Notes under the pieces: model-generated
Database searches by the model: none
What the model saw: the letters and a program-made list of their open reading frames with translations, nothing else
Told to the model about the DNA's origin: nothing
In this document: one piece after another, positions 26,546 through 37,526 of the stretch
How the letters are laid out: every line of letters starts with the position of its first letter
How positions within the stretch are numbered: position 1 is the stretch's first letter
Program-made: the position numbers and the translations under genes
Assembly (NCBI RefSeq): GCF_001418105.1
Contig: NZ_LIQI01000024.1
Location: 186,001-250,000, forward strand
Direction: 5' to 3'
DNA: 64,000 nt
Source of the DNA: Lacinutrix himadriensis
GTDB lineage: Bacteria > Bacteroidota > Bacteroidia > Flavobacteriales > Flavobacteriaceae

Positions 26546-29323
26546 ATGAAGAAAATATTTTCCTGTATAATATTTCTATGCGCCACTTTTTCATTTTCAC
26601 AAACCAAAGATTTTAAAGTTTCGGGTACTATTATTTCAGAAATAGATAACATGCCCTTAGAGTCTGCAACCGTTTATTTAGAACGTGTAAAAGACAGCTC
26701 TTTAATAACCTATACTATTTCAGATAAAAAAGGAAACTTTACCCTTCAAGAAAAATCAGCAGATAAAAAGGCCAATTTATATGTTTCGTATGTTGGCTAT
26801 CAGACCTATTATAAACAAGTAGATTTAAATACTTCCAGAATAAATTTAGGCAAATTAAATCTATTAACAAGTAATAGTTTAGATGAGGTAGTCATAAAAT
26901 CTACGGCGCCAATTACTATTAAAAAAGACACTTTAGAGTTTCATGTAAACTCATTTAAAACGAAGAAAGACGCAACGGTTGAAGATTTACTAAAACAGCT
27001 ACCAGGAGTTGAGGTAGAAGAAGATGGTAGTATAAAAGTAAATGGTAAGCCTGTCAATAAAATTCTGGTAAACGGTAAGCCTTTCTTTGGGGATGACCCT
27101 ACAATTACCACAAAAAATCTGACTAAAGATCTTATTGAAAAAATACAAATTGTAGATACTAAAACCAAAGCACAAGCCTATGCTGGTGAAGATGGAGATG
27201 ATGAAAATAAGACCATCAATCTTACTATAAAAGAGGAAAACAATAAAGGTGTTTTTGGTAGAGTTTCGGCAGGAGCAGGAACCCAAAAAACTTACGAGTT
27301 TGCGGGAATGCTCAATCGTTTTAATAATGACCAACGGGTAAGTGTTTTAGTAGGAGGAAACAATACCAACTCCCCAGGATTTAGTTTTGGTGAAATACGT
27401 AAAATGTTTGGAGGCGGAAATAGCATGTCTTTTAATAGTAATGGATCTTTTGCTATAGGTGGTAGAAGTTTTGGCGGCGGAAAAGGAATTACTACTTCCA
27501 AAAATATAGGTGTAAATTATGCAGATGAGTTAAGTGATAAAGTAGATATTTCTTCCGATTACTTTTATTCTGCTAGTAACTCTGACGATAAAACAACTAC
27601 AGAGCGTGAAAACTTTTTGCCAGATGGTAGTTATTTTACTAATGCTATCTCTAATTCACAAAATGATAACTATAACCATAGCGCTAATATAGATTTTGAT
27701 ATCGAGCTAGATTCTACTTTACTTGTTAATATAAAGCCTTCTTTTAGGTACTCTAAAAGTGAAACACGTTATAATAGATCGGAAGCGTCTTTAGATGCCG
27801 ATAACACATTAACCAATCAATCTAATGCTGCATCTTTTGTGTCATCTTATGGGAATAATTTTAGTAATAAAATAGATGTAACAAAAAAAATAGGAAGTAA
27901 TGGTTCTTATCTTAAATTTGAAATCATCAACAAATTTAATGTCAATAAAACGGACGATTTTTTAACTTCAGAAACCAATATTTATGGTGAAAATCCAGAA
28001 GAAATAACAAGAGATCAATTCACAGAAGGAGAAAATAAACTAAATAGTTTTGCTGCAGAAATTGCATATAGATTACCAATTATCCCAAAGGAACTCTTTA
28101 TTAATTTTGAATATGACTTTAAAAGAGACAAACGAAATGACATAAAAAGTACTTTTGATAGAGATCTTATTAGCGATAATTTTACTTCGTTTAATACCGA
28201 ACTAAGTACCGATTTTGAGTATGTAGATCAAGAAAGCAGTCCTGGAATTTCGTTAAACCTTAAAAAAGAAAAATTATCGGCAAGAATAAATTCTAATTAC
28301 GTTTTTAGATCTTTAAGAAATTCCGACTTTTTAAGACCTAGTTTAAGTCTAAAACGAAAGTTTCAAGCAGTAGAATTAAGTTCTTATATGCGGTATAGAT
28401 TTAGTCCGAAGGCGACCTTTTATATGAATTATAGAATGCGTAATAGTTCACCGCGAATTCAGCAATTACAGCCCTTTCAAAATGTTTCTAATCCTTTAAA
28501 TACTATTACTGGTAATCCTAATTTAGATCCAACTACCACACATAGTTTGTATTCTAATTATAATGCTTTCGATTTTCAAAAAGGAACCGGATTTTATTTT
28601 AATTTCAGTGCCGTTTTTAATGAAAATCAAATTGTTTCTAAATCCACAATCAATGAAGATTATGTAAGAGAAACCACCTATGCAAATGTTAGTGGAGGAA
28701 AAAGATTAAGAGGAGGTTTTAGTTTTAGCAAAAAAAAGAAAATTGATAGTTTACGTAGCCTGAAGTACAGTGTTGGTGCCTATGGTAATTATAATAAAAA
28801 TATTAATTTTAATAACGAAGTGCAATATGCAAGTAATGTAGCTTCTGTTTCACCAAGAATTACAATAACCTATACGGTAAAAGATATATTAGAAATTAGA
28901 CCTAGATATAGCGTCTCTTTTACCAAGAATAAATATGATATTGAAGCCTTTAAGGATAGAGAGTTTTTGTATCATTCGTTAGATATTGAAACGGCTACTT
29001 TTTTGCCTAAAAATTTAGAATGGAGAAATAATATTAAATACAATTACAATCCAAATATAGCAGCAGGTTTTCAAAAAAGCGCTTGGTTCTGGAATTCTAC
29101 ATTAGCATACTCCGTTTTAAAAGATCAAGGAGTAGTTACATTAAAAGCCTATGATGTATTGGGACAAAATACCAATGCAAGACGAACAGCAACCGAAGAC
29201 TATATTCAAGATGCTCAGAGTACCGTTTTAGAACAATATTTTATGTTAAGTTTTAGTTGGAAATTTAATAGCCTTGGTAAAAAAGGAGAATCCGGAAATG
29301 ATGATGGATTTTATTTCGACTAG
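26546..29323 (+). CDS. outer-membrane beta-barrel protein with carboxypeptidase-regulatory-like domain
   Basis: 925 residues. A signal peptide (1-19, ending FSFSQ) precedes a CarboxypepD-regulatory-like beta sandwich (about 22-105), a plug-like segment (about 115-235, with LLKQLPGVEVEEDGSIKVNGK) and a long barrel of alternating strands typical of the OMP_b-brl_3 family. TonB-box and SusD partner are absent, so it is a TonB-receptor-like protein of unknown ligand. Its length is usual for the family. Confidence 0.88.
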   Translation: MKKIFSCIIFLCATFSFSQTKDFKVSGTIISEIDNMPLESATVYLERVKDSSLITYTISDKKGNFTLQEKSADKKANLYVSYVGYQTYYKQVDLNTSRINLGKLNLLTSNSLDEVVIKSTAPITIKKDTLEFHVNSFKTKKDATVEDLLKQLPGVEVEEDGSIKVNGKPVNKILVNGKPFFGDDPTITTKNLTKDLIEKIQIVDTKTKAQAYAGEDGDDENKTINLTIKEENNKGVFGRVSAGAGTQKTYEFAGMLNRFNNDQRVSVLVGGNNTNSPGFSFGEIRKMFGGGNSMSFNSNGSFAIGGRSFGGGKGITTSKNIGVNYADELSDKVDISSDYFYSASNSDDKTTTERENFLPDGSYFTNAISNSQNDNYNHSANIDFDIELDSTLLVNIKPSFRYSKSETRYNRSEASLDADNTLTNQSNAASFVSSYGNNFSNKIDVTKKIGSNGSYLKFEIINKFNVNKTDDFLTSETNIYGENPEEITRDQFTEGENKLNSFAAEIAYRLPIIPKELFINFEYDFKRDKRNDIKSTFDRDLISDNFTSFNTELSTDFEYVDQESSPGISLNLKKEKLSARINSNYVFRSLRNSDFLRPSLSLKRKFQAVELSSYMRYRFSPKATFYMNYRMRNSSPRIQQLQPFQNVSNPLNTITGNPNLDPTTTHSLYSNYNAFDFQKGTGFYFNFSAVFNENQIVSKSTINEDYVRETTYANVSGGKRLRGGFSFSKKKKIDSLRSLKYSVGAYGNYNKNINFNNEVQYASNVASVSPRITITYTVKDILEIRPRYSVSFTKNKYDIEAFKDREFLYHSLDIETATFLPKNLEWRNNIKYNYNPNIAAGFQKSAWFWNSTLAYSVLKDQGVVTLKAYDVLGQNTNARRTATEDYIQDAQSTVLEQYFMLSFSWKFNSLGKKGESGNDDGFYFD

Positions 29324-29370
29324 CTTTTACGGAACACGGAACAGACATAGTCTGAAGCTTTAGCGCAGGA

Positions 29371-30198
29371 CTACCAACCTCCAGAAGCGCCTCCGCCTCC
29401 AAAGCCACCTCCACCGAAGCCACCACCAAAACCTCCACCAGAGCTTCCGCCTCCAAAACCACCTCCGCCAAAGCCGCCAGAACCACTTCTGTAGCCGCCA
29501 CGACCAGAGTTGCTTAATATGATTGCTTCTAAGATACTTCGTGTGGTATTGCTTCCTCCTCCAAAATTATCGGTGCCATTTCCACCACCTCGTCGGTTTT
29601 TAGAAATAGAAATTAGGATGATAATAAATATAATAAATAGAAGAAAGACAAAGCCTATTGGGAACTCTCCAGAGTTATTCGATTGACGAGAACCTTGATA
29701 CTCGCCAGTTAGGACTTCAAATATGGCGTCTGCACCTCTATTTAAGCCGCCGTAGTAATCGTTTTGTTTAAAGTATGGTATAATGTCGCGCTCAATAATA
29801 CGTCTAGACATCGCGTCTGTAAGTAAGTGTTCTACGCCATAACCAGTGGCAATAGCTATTTTTCTATCATCTCTAGCAAGTAGAATAAAAACACCATTAT
29901 CTTTTTCTTTACTACCACCAACGCCCCATTTATGCGCCCATTCTGTGGCCAAGTACATAATGTTTTCTCCTTTTGTACTAGGAATAATTGCAACTACTAT
30001 CTGTGTAGATGTAGTATCCGAATATTTAATAAGTTTGTTTTCTAAGGAGGTTTTTTCATTAGCAGATAACATACTAATATAATCATAAACACTAGTCTGA
30101 AACTCTGGTGTTTCCGGAATATCAAATTGTGCAGAGACATTTCCGAAAGAAAGCAATGCAAAACAGGTGATTAGAAATAAGTGTTTTAGCTTCTGCAT
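29371..30198 (-). CDS. TPM-domain membrane protein with glycine-rich tail (YgcG-like)
   Basis: 275 residues. Signal peptide (1-23), TPM phosphatase-like domain (about 28-165, with EWAHKWGVGGSKEKDNGVF and the IATGYGVEH strand), one transmembrane helix (about 181-201), and a tail almost entirely of GGGFGG-type repeats. It overlaps the next TPM gene by one base and forms an operon with it and lemA. The LemA/TPM grouping is a common conserved trio in Bacteroidota. Confidence 0.88.
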   Translation of the reverse strand: MQKLKHLFLITCFALLSFGNVSAQFDIPETPEFQTSVYDYISMLSANEKTSLENKLIKYSDTTSTQIVVAIIPSTKGENIMYLATEWAHKWGVGGSKEKDNGVFILLARDDRKIAIATGYGVEHLLTDAMSRRIIERDIIPYFKQNDYYGGLNRGADAIFEVLTGEYQGSRQSNNSGEFPIGFVFLLFIIFIIILISISKNRRGGGNGTDNFGGGSNTTRSILEAIILSNSGRGGYRSGSGGFGGGGFGGGSSGGGFGGGFGGGGFGGGGASGGW

Positions 30199-30638
30199 TA
30201 GCTTTTAGATATTTCGTTAGCAAGTTCGTTTTGATCAGAATCACTAATAGGAAAATGTTTTTTTAATTGTTCTCCAGCATGTAAAATACCATCCACTAGA
30301 CCTTGTTTAAAATGTCCGGATTTAAAATGGTTTGCAATGGTTGTTTTGGTATCGTTCCAAAAGTTTGTTGCAACTACTTCATGAATCCCTTTGTCGCCAT
30401 AAATAGCAAAGGCTCTATCTTGAACAGCGATATAGATTAGAACACCATTTTGTAGTTTGGTATTATGCATTTTTAAAACAGAAAACACTTCTAAAGCACG
30501 ATTCTCTATATCGTCTTTAAAAGTGTTTTCTATATGTACACGGATTTCACCAGAGGTGTTTTTTTCGGCTAAACGAATAGCTTCAACAACTTCTTGTTCT
30601 TCAATAGTGCTTAAAAATGCTTCAACTCTATCCGGCAT
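30198..30638 (-). CDS. TPM-domain protein, soluble
   Basis: 146 residues, a single TPM domain without signal peptide: EKNTSGEIRVHIENTF near residue 24 and AIYGDKGIHEVV near 87. Second gene of the lemA-TPM-TPM operon, starting 5 nt after lemA. TPM proteins are linked to photosystem II repair in plants and membrane maintenance in bacteria; the role here is unknown. Confidence 0.88.
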   Translation of the reverse strand: MPDRVEAFLSTIEEQEVVEAIRLAEKNTSGEIRVHIENTFKDDIENRALEVFSVLKMHNTKLQNGVLIYIAVQDRAFAIYGDKGIHEVVATNFWNDTKTTIANHFKSGHFKQGLVDGILHAGEQLKKHFPISDSDQNELANEISKS

Positions 30639-30643
30639 GATTT

Positions 30644-31243
30644 TTATTTGAAATCAAAATCTACATCAGGTGCATTTTCACTTCCTGCATCTGCTTTGTA
30701 ATAATCCATTGGAGCAAAATTTAAAAATCCAGCTAATAAATTATTTGGAAATGTTTTTATATGCTTATTGTAAGGCTCTACAGATTCATTGAATCGGTCT
30801 CTTGCAACATTGATTCTGTTTTCTGTACCTTCTAATTGACTTTGTAATTCTAAAAAGTTTTGGTTTGCTTTAAGTTCTGGGTAACGCTCTACGGAAACTA
30901 ATAATTTAGATAATGCACCACTCAACCCGCTTTGTGCTTGTTGAAATTGTGCCATATTATCTGCGGTTAAATTACTAGCATCAATAGTAGTAGAGGTCGC
31001 TTTAGCACGAGCTTCAATCACTTCTCTTAATGTTGTTCTTTCAAAATCTGCTGCACCTTGCACGGTTTTAATTAAATTACCAATAAGATCATTTCTTCTT
31101 TGGTAAGAACTTTCCACATTTCCCCAAGTTTTTGTTGCAGATTCTTTTAAGTTGACTGCAGTATTATTAAAATTCTTTCCCCAAGAGAATATAGCAAAAG
31201 CAATTAAGCCTAGTACTATTAATGGAATAAGTGCCTTTTTCAT
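30644..31243 (-). CDS. lemA: LemA family protein
   Basis: 199 residues. N-terminal membrane anchor (about 4-22) then the all-helical LemA bundle with YQRRNDLIGNLIKTVQG and the terminal FNESVEPYNKHIKTFPNNLLAGF motif. First gene of the TPM operon; 12 nt from the MerR gene, so it probably belongs to the transcript that begins at 32557. Confidence 0.93.
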   Translation of the reverse strand: MKKALIPLIVLGLIAFAIFSWGKNFNNTAVNLKESATKTWGNVESSYQRRNDLIGNLIKTVQGAADFERTTLREVIEARAKATSTTIDASNLTADNMAQFQQAQSGLSGALSKLLVSVERYPELKANQNFLELQSQLEGTENRINVARDRFNESVEPYNKHIKTFPNNLLAGFLNFAPMDYYKADAGSENAPDVDFDFK

Positions 31244-31255
31244 AATTGTTAGTTT

Positions 31256-31585
31256 TTAAAGTTGTTCTTTTATTTTAGTTAATTGATTTCTAATTCCTTC
31301 TAATTTACTAATAATATCGAAATTAGATAATGTTTTTTGTTTTTCTTCTTTTAAATGTGTTTTTGCTCCATCTAGAGTAAAACCTCTTTCTTTTACTAAA
31401 TGATAAATAAGTTTGAGGTTATTAATATCTTCTGGAGTAAATTTTCGGTTGCCTTTTGCGTTTTTTTTAGGCTTTAAAGCATCAAATTCTTTTTCCCAAA
31501 AACGAATAAGTGATGTGTTTACATCAAACGCTTTGGCAACTTCGCCAATACCATAATATCGTTTTTCTGGTAAATCTATAAACAT
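31256..31585 (-). CDS. MerR family transcriptional regulator
   Basis: 109 residues. A MerR winged helix (about 8-78) with YYGIGEVAKAFDVNTSLIRFWEKEF and a short coiled-coil tail (about 85-107). No effector domain, as in many small Bacteroidota MerR proteins. It abuts the M23 peptidase gene stop. Confidence 0.9.
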   Translation of the reverse strand: MFIDLPEKRYYGIGEVAKAFDVNTSLIRFWEKEFDALKPKKNAKGNRKFTPEDINNLKLIYHLVKERGFTLDGAKTHLKEEKQKTLSNFDIISKLEGIRNQLTKIKEQL

Positions 31586-32557
31586 CTAATCTAGGGATTG
31601 GTTTTCTAATGACGCATGTTTTAATAACTCATTAAACTCTTCAGCAGTTAAACTACCATAGTAAAAGTTTATTGGGTTAATACGTTGTTCGTCTTTAAAT
31701 ACTTCATAGTGTAAGTGAGGTGCTTCGCTTCGGCCTGTACTACCTACAAAACCTATTAAATCACCACGTTTTACTTTTTGATTTTTTCTAACATTATATT
31801 TGTACATGTGTGCATATAAAGAAACATAGCCATAGCCATGATCTATTCTAATATGGTTTCCGTAACCCGTAGCATTAGCATCAGCACGTATTACAACGCC
31901 ATCTCCTGTAGCATATATTGGAGTTCCTCTTGGGGATGTAAAATCCATTCCCCAATGCATTTTTCTTGCTTTAGTAAATGGGTCTGTTCGTACACCATAA
32001 CCGGAAGCCATACGTGTTAAATCTTCATTTCTTATAGGTTGAATCGCAGGAATTGCCGCAAGTAATTTTTCTTTTTCTGTGGCAAGAATTGCTATTTCGT
32101 CTAAAGATTTAGATTGTACAACAATTCGTTTTTGTAGTCTGTCTATACGCTTGTTGCTTTCAATAATAAGTCGAGAGTTGTCATAACCTTCAAAACTTTT
32201 ATATCTATTAACTCCTCCAAATCCAGCTTTGCGTTGTTCTTCTGGGATTGGATTTGCTTCAAAATAAAGTCGGTATATATTATTGTCCCTATCTTCCACG
32301 TTTGCTAAAACAGCTTCTGCCTCATCAAACTTTTTATTTAGTAACTCAAAGTTTAATTTTAAATTCTGAAGTTCTCTATTTAATGCTTTTTCTTTAGGAG
32401 ATTCAAAGTAATGACCAGCTATAAAAAGGAAAAAGAAACCAAATAATGCAGCCGCACTTAAAAACCCAAGAATGTATTTAAAAGTCTTGCGTTTTTTGCG
32501 CTCTATCTTTCTATAAGAAAGCGTTTCAGAATCATAATAATATTTTACCTTACTCAT
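31586..32557 (-). CDS. M23 family metallopeptidase (murein endopeptidase-like)
   Basis: 323 residues. A cytosolic tail, one transmembrane helix (about 29-48) and a coiled-coil periplasmic linker (about 55-170) precede the LytM/M23 domain (about 180-300). Zinc ligands are in MHWGMDF and HLHYEVF. The fold probably faces the periplasm and trims peptidoglycan crosslinks. First gene of the mepM-merR-lemA-TPM-TPM run, divergent from alaS. Confidence 0.93.
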   Translation of the reverse strand: MSKVKYYYDSETLSYRKIERKKRKTFKYILGFLSAAALFGFFFLFIAGHYFESPKEKALNRELQNLKLNFELLNKKFDEAEAVLANVEDRDNNIYRLYFEANPIPEEQRKAGFGGVNRYKSFEGYDNSRLIIESNKRIDRLQKRIVVQSKSLDEIAILATEKEKLLAAIPAIQPIRNEDLTRMASGYGVRTDPFTKARKMHWGMDFTSPRGTPIYATGDGVVIRADANATGYGNHIRIDHGYGYVSLYAHMYKYNVRKNQKVKRGDLIGFVGSTGRSEAPHLHYEVFKDEQRINPINFYYGSLTAEEFNELLKHASLENQSLD

Positions 32558-32776
32558 TATATAATTTATACTATTTTTGCATGAAATATAATGAGGATTT
32601 CTCTTTATATTGTATTAGCAAACGAACAAACCTACAAAATTATTATTATAATAATATGTGATTTTTTTTATTGTAGGTAAACCATCTCCATAATTTTAAA
32701 TATTTTTGGAGAGTAAATATAGAAATTGTTTCGCATTAAAAGCAATTTAACAGAAACAAGATATTAATTTAAGTAC

Positions 32777-35392
32777 ATGAAGTCTCAAGATATTCGCTCA
32801 AAGTTTTTAAGTTTTTTTGAAGAAAAAAAGCATAGCATCGTACCATCTGCACCAATGGTTTTAAAGGATGACCCAACATTAATGTTTGTCAATTCTGGAA
32901 TGGCACCTTTTAAAGAATACTTTTTAGGGAACGCAGAACCAAAAAACACGAGACTTACAGATAGCCAAAAATGCTTGCGTGTTTCTGGTAAACATAATGA
33001 TTTAGAGGAGGTTGGTTATGATACCTATCACCATACGTTATTCGAAATGTTAGGGAACTGGTCTTTTGGTGATTACTTTAAAAAGGAAGCAATTGCTTGG
33101 GCTTGGGAGCTTTTAGTAGATGTTTACGGAATTGATAAAGATATTTTATACGTAACCGTTTTTGAAGGAAGTGACGATGATGACAACCTTGAATTGGATA
33201 CCGAAGCCTATGATATTTGGAAACAATTTATCTCGGAAGACCGCATCTTAAAAGGAAACAAAAAAGATAATTTCTGGGAAATGGGTGAACAAGGACCTTG
33301 CGGACCTTGTAGTGAAATTCATGTCGATATTCGTTCTGCTGAAGAAAAAGCAAAAGTAGACGGTAAGTCTTTAGTTAATATGGACCATCCACAAGTAGTG
33401 GAAATTTGGAACTTGGTATTCATGCAATACAATCGTAAAGCAAACGGATCTTTAGAACCATTACCAAACAAACATATTGATACCGGAATGGGATTTGAAC
33501 GTCTTTGTATGGTATTACAAAACGTACAATCTAATTACGATACTGATGTTTTTACACCTATTATTCGCGAAATAGAAGCGACTACAAATAAAGAGTATGG
33601 CAAAGACGAAAAAGTAGATGTTGCTATTCGTGTCATATCCGATCACGTGCGTGCAGTTGCATTTTCTATTGCAGACGGACAATTGCCAAGTAATACAGGT
33701 GCAGGTTACGTAATTCGTAGAATTCTACGTCGTGCTATTCGTTATGCTTTTACCTTTTTAGATAAAAAAGAACCATTTATTTATAGATTGGTAGATGTTC
33801 TGTCTAAAAAAATGGGAACTGCTTTTCCAGAATTAAAAGCACAAAAACAATTAATTGAAAATGTAATTAAAGAGGAGGAAGCTTCCTTTTTAAGAACACT
33901 AGATCAAGGATTGTTGTTGCTAGATAGAATTATTGAAACCACCAACGGTAAAGAAATTTTAGGATCTAAAGTTTTCGAATTAAAAGATACCTACGGTTTT
34001 CCTGAAGATTTAACCGATTTAATTTTACGTGAAAAAGGCTATACCTATAATGTAGTCGAATTTAAAGCAGAATTAAAAAAACAAAAAGAAAGAGGTAGAG
34101 AATCTTCTGCATTAACATCTGAAGATTGGACCGTTTTATTAGAAGATGCCGAACAAGAATTTGTAGGGTATGATACTTTAGAAACCAAAGTTAAAATTAC
34201 TAGATACCGAAAAGTTACTTCTAAAAAGGATGGCGAAATGTATCAGTTGGTATTTAATTTAACACCATTCTATGCTGAAGGTGGCGGACAAGTAGGTGAT
34301 AAAGGATATCTAGAAGATATCAATGGAGATGTGTCTTACATTGTGGATACCAAGAGAGAAAATAACGTAATCATTCATCTTACTAAAAACTTGCCAAAGC
34401 ATTTAAACGAGAGTTTTAAAGCTGCTGTAGATGCCAAACAACGTAATAGAACAGAATGTAATCACACAGCAACACATTTATTACACCAAGCATTACGTGA
34501 GGTTTTAGGAGATCATGTAGAACAAAAAGGTTCTGCAGTACACTCTAAATATTTACGTTTCGATTTCTCCCATTTCTCTAAAGTTACTGTGGAGCAACTT
34601 CGAGATGTAGAAAACTTTGTCAATGCTAGAATTGATGGCAAATTAGCTTTGCAGGAAAATAGAAACGTGCCAATGGAAAAAGCACTAGAAGAAGGAGCAA
34701 TGGCGCTCTTTGGTGAAAAATACGGAGATACTGTACGTACCATTCGTTTTGGACAATCCATGGAGCTTTGCGGTGGAACACACGTGAAAAATACAGCAGA
34801 TATTTGGCATTTTAAGATTACTTCAGAAGGAGCAGTTGCTTCCGGAATTCGTAGAATTGAAGCCATTACCAATGATGCGGTAAAAGATTTCTATTTTGAA
34901 AATAATAGATCTTATTTCGAAATGAAAGATTTATTGAATAATGCTAAAGAACCAGTAAAAGCATTACAGAATCTGCAAAGCGAGAATACCGATTTAAAAA
35001 AGCAAATTGAAGGCTTGCTAAAAGATAAAGCTAAAAATATTATAGGCGATTTAAAAAATGAATTAACCGAAATAAATGGTATCCAGTTTTTATCTAAAAA
35101 ATTAGATTTAGATGCTGGAGGAATTAAAGATGTTTGCTTTAAGTTAGGCGAAAATCAAACCAACTTATTCCTTTTATTCGCAACCGAACAAAACGGAAAA
35201 GCATTACTTTCTTGTTATATTTCTAAGGAATTAGTTGCCGAAAAAGGCTTGAATGCTGGAACGGTAGTTAGAGAACTTGGTAAGTATATTCAAGGAGGTG
35301 GTGGCGGACAACCTTTCTTTGCAACTGCAGGAGGGAAAAATCCAGACGGAATTGAAGCTGCGCTTGCGGAGAGTAAAAATTATTTAATATAA
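32777..35392 (+). CDS. alaS: alanine-tRNA ligase
   Basis: 871 residues, the usual length. Class II catalytic core (1-~440) with [10 protein letters not shown] and GxGxGFERL-like TGMGFERL, the editing domain zinc motif HTATHLLHQ and CGGTH, and the C-Ala domain with the Gly-rich [14 protein letters not shown]. All regions are present. A TAnnTTTG-like TATTTTTG lies at 32572-32579, about 200 nt upstream, in the 219-nt divergent gap, which holds nothing else I can support. Confidence 0.97.
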   Translation: MKSQDIRSKFLSFFEEKKHSIVPSAPMVLKDDPTLMFVNSGMAPFKEYFLGNAEPKNTRLTDSQKCLRVSGKHNDLEEVGYDTYHHTLFEMLGNWSFGDYFKKEAIAWAWELLVDVYGIDKDILYVTVFEGSDDDDNLELDTEAYDIWKQFISEDRILKGNKKDNFWEMGEQGPCGPCSEIHVDIRSAEEKAKVDGKSLVNMDHPQVVEIWNLVFMQYNRKANGSLEPLPNKHIDTGMGFERLCMVLQNVQSNYDTDVFTPIIREIEATTNKEYGKDEKVDVAIRVISDHVRAVAFSIADGQLPSNTGAGYVIRRILRRAIRYAFTFLDKKEPFIYRLVDVLSKKMGTAFPELKAQKQLIENVIKEEEASFLRTLDQGLLLLDRIIETTNGKEILGSKVFELKDTYGFPEDLTDLILREKGYTYNVVEFKAELKKQKERGRESSALTSEDWTVLLEDAEQEFVGYDTLETKVKITRYRKVTSKKDGEMYQLVFNLTPFYAEGGGQVGDKGYLEDINGDVSYIVDTKRENNVIIHLTKNLPKHLNESFKAAVDAKQRNRTECNHTATHLLHQALREVLGDHVEQKGSAVHSKYLRFDFSHFSKVTVEQLRDVENFVNARIDGKLALQENRNVPMEKALEEGAMALFGEKYGDTVRTIRFGQSMELCGGTHVKNTADIWHFKITSEGAVASGIRRIEAITNDAVKDFYFENNRSYFEMKDLLNNAKEPVKALQNLQSENTDLKKQIEGLLKDKAKNIIGDLKNELTEINGIQFLSKKLDLDAGGIKDVCFKLGENQTNLFLLFATEQNGKALLSCYISKELVAEKGLNAGTVVRELGKYIQGGGGGQPFFATAGGKNPDGIEAALAESKNYLI

Positions 35393-35394
35393 AA

Positions 35395-35766
35395 ATGAAG
35401 TATTATTTGTTGCTATTTGTTTTTCTTGTCTCATTTTGTAGTAATGCACAAGAAATAAACTTACCTAAAAACCCAAAGCAAGGCGAGAAATATATGTATT
35501 GTTATTCTGCAGATTCTAATGAGAAATGGGTTAAGGTTTTGAGTAATCCTTCTAAGAAAACAACAGAAAAAATTCAATCACAATTAAATTATTTGGGTTA
35601 TGTTGTTGTGGAAACTGGTGTTTTTGATTTTCAAACTAAAAACCAATTAAAGAAATTTAATATAGAAAATAATTTAGGAGACTACGCTTTGTTATTGGCA
35701 GCAACAGAAACATTATTAAAAAAAAGATTTAAAGAAAAAAGAAAGTCAGACAAAAACAAATCTTAA
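35395..35766 (+). CDS. exported protein with peptidoglycan-binding-like segment
   Basis: 123 residues. Signal peptide (1-18, CSNAQ). A segment around KIQSQLNYLGYVVVETGVFDFQTKNQLKKF (about 63-92) resembles the helical PG_binding_1 repeat (LNxLGY...G.fd..T...). Its C-terminal tail is very basic. It follows alaS by 2 nt and abuts the GSCFA gene. The call is moderate since only one repeat is visible. Confidence 0.7.
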   Translation: MKYYLLLFVFLVSFCSNAQEINLPKNPKQGEKYMYCYSADSNEKWVKVLSNPSKKTTEKIQSQLNYLGYVVVETGVFDFQTKNQLKKFNIENNLGDYALLLAATETLLKKRFKEKRKSDKNKS

Positions 35767-36726
35767 TTGAAACTACAAACACAAATACCAGTAAAACAAC
35801 AAGAGCATAATCAAATTAATTATGATGCTAAACTCTTGTTGTTAGGTTCGTGTTTTTCAGAAAATATAGGAGATAAATTTGGCTATTTTAAGTTTCAAAA
35901 CACCATAAATCCTTTCGGAATTTTATTCCATCCAAAGGCTATTGAAACTTTCGTTTGTAATGCTGTGGTCAAAAAAGAGTATTCCGAAAAGGATATTTTT
36001 TTTCATAACGAGCAATGGCATTGCTTCGATGCGCATTCTAAATTAAGTGATGCTTCCAAAGAAAATTTACTAGAAGATTTAAATACTGCTATTACATCCA
36101 CTAACAAACAAATAAGCGAAGCTTCACACGTTATCATTACTTTAGGAACTGCGTGGGTATATAAACATATAGAAACTAAAGCTGCTGTTGCCAATTGCCA
36201 TAAAGTGCCTCAAAAAGCGTTTACAAAAGAATTACTTGCGGTACCAGAAATTGTGGCATCTCTAGAAAATATAGTGACAAGCCTTAAAGAAGTAAATACT
36301 AGTGCTTCCGTTATTTTTACGGTTTCTCCGGTAAGACATATAAAAGATGGTTTTGTAGAAAACACACAAAGTAAGGCGCATTTAATAACAGCTATTCATG
36401 AGCTATTGTCGCTTCAAACGCAGTCGAGAGGTCTAAGTTACTTTCCGTCTTTCGAAATTATGCTAGACGAACTTCGGGATTATCGTTTTTACAAAGAAGA
36501 CATGTTGCATCCAAATAAAACAGCGATACAGTATATTTGGAATAAGTTCCAACAAGTCTGGATTTCTTCCGAAGCAAGCAAAACAATGCAGGATATAGAG
36601 ATCATTCAGAAAGGATTGATGCACAAACCGTTTAATCCAAATGCAGAAGCACACCTTCAATTTGTTGCTAAACTGCAAACGAAGATGAAGGAAATACAAA
36701 GGGAGTATAGTTTTGTAAGTTTTTAG
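35767..36726 (+). CDS. GSCFA domain-containing protein
   Basis: 319 residues, starting TTG directly after the previous stop (no ATG fits the usual N-terminus KLQTQIPV). The name-giving motif LLGSCFSENIG is at about 24-34; the SGNH/GDSL-like fold has a likely catalytic histidine in EDMLHPN. GSCFA proteins are Bacteroidota-enriched esterase-like enzymes of unknown substrate. No signal peptide. Confidence 0.9.
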   Translation: MKLQTQIPVKQQEHNQINYDAKLLLLGSCFSENIGDKFGYFKFQNTINPFGILFHPKAIETFVCNAVVKKEYSEKDIFFHNEQWHCFDAHSKLSDASKENLLEDLNTAITSTNKQISEASHVIITLGTAWVYKHIETKAAVANCHKVPQKAFTKELLAVPEIVASLENIVTSLKEVNTSASVIFTVSPVRHIKDGFVENTQSKAHLITAIHELLSLQTQSRGLSYFPSFEIMLDELRDYRFYKEDMLHPNKTAIQYIWNKFQQVWISSEASKTMQDIEIIQKGLMHKPFNPNAEAHLQFVAKLQTKMKEIQREYSFVSF

Positions 36727-36841
36727 TTACAAACGTGTTAACTATTTACATGTAGTCTTTTTAATTCTCTTTTGGTCGAAAAATTAGTTGATGATAGCTA
36801 ATATGTGTTATATTTATAATGCTATTAATCAATTACATACT

Positions 36842-36894
36842 AAACATCAGCGACAAACTTAATCACTTAAGTATTTGTTGTTGATGTTTTTTTT
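36842..36894 (+). terminator. likely terminator after the alaS-GSCFA run
   Basis: 16-base arms AAACATCAGCGACAAA (36842-36857) and TTTGTTGTTGATGTTT (36874-36889) pair with two wobble positions, followed by a T tract. ACTTAA/TTAAGT within the loop can pair too. Confidence 0.6.
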
Positions 36895-36911
36895 ATGTGT
36901 ATTTTTGATAT

Positions 36912-37526
36912 ATGCGTAAAATTATTTTTGGTGTTCTATTAACACTAGTTATACTATTCACCTTCAAATACTGTGGTGATAAAAAAGAAGACAAAATTGT
37001 ACTTCAAGAAAGTTCTGCTTTAATTCAAGAACAAATTAAAAATGTTGGAAAGCTAGTGGTGACCGAAGGTCATTTTAGCGAAGTCTTTAATTATAAAAAT
37101 TCTAAAGAGATTTTCGGACAATATTTTACTTCCGATAAAAAAGCCTTAGTTGTAGTTAATGCAGATGTAACTATTGCTTACGATTTAAGTAAAATAGAAT
37201 ATAAAATTGACGAAGCAACCAAAACACTTACCATTTTAAGTATTCCAGAAGAAGAAATTAAAATCAGTCCAGATTTTGAATATTATGACGTGCAATCCGA
37301 TTTTTTAAACCCATTCGAAGCTAATGACTACAATGCTATTAAAGAAACGGTAAAGCAATCTTTAATGAAAAAGGTAGAAGCATCCGATTTAAAAACCAAT
37401 GCTAAAAATAGACTGATTAGCGAGTTGTCTAAGTTTTATATTCTAACCAATTCTTTAGGTTGGACCTTACAATACAACGAAAAACCTATTCGTAATTTAG
37501 AAGTGTTAAAAAGCTTTCCGTTATAG
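36912..37526 (+). CDS. DUF4230 domain-containing protein
   Basis: 204 residues. One N-terminal membrane helix (about 5-18) then a DUF4230 domain: GHFSEVFNYKNSK, VVVNADVTIAYDLSKIE and a C-terminal ARG-rich helix. Exported and membrane-anchored; function unknown. Its stop overlaps the convergent rhodanese gene by 6 bp. Confidence 0.85.
   Translation: MRKIIFGVLLTLVILFTFKYCGDKKEDKIVLQESSALIQEQIKNVGKLVVTEGHFSEVFNYKNSKEIFGQYFTSDKKALVVVNADVTIAYDLSKIEYKIDEATKTLTILSIPEEEIKISPDFEYYDVQSDFLNPFEANDYNAIKETVKQSLMKKVEASDLKTNAKNRLISELSKFYILTNSLGWTLQYNEKPIRNLEVLKSFPL

Noticed and set aside
29324-29370. Terminator between the barrel protein and the TPM gene
   Set aside because: Only weak pairing (AGCTT..AAGCT) and no T tract were seen.
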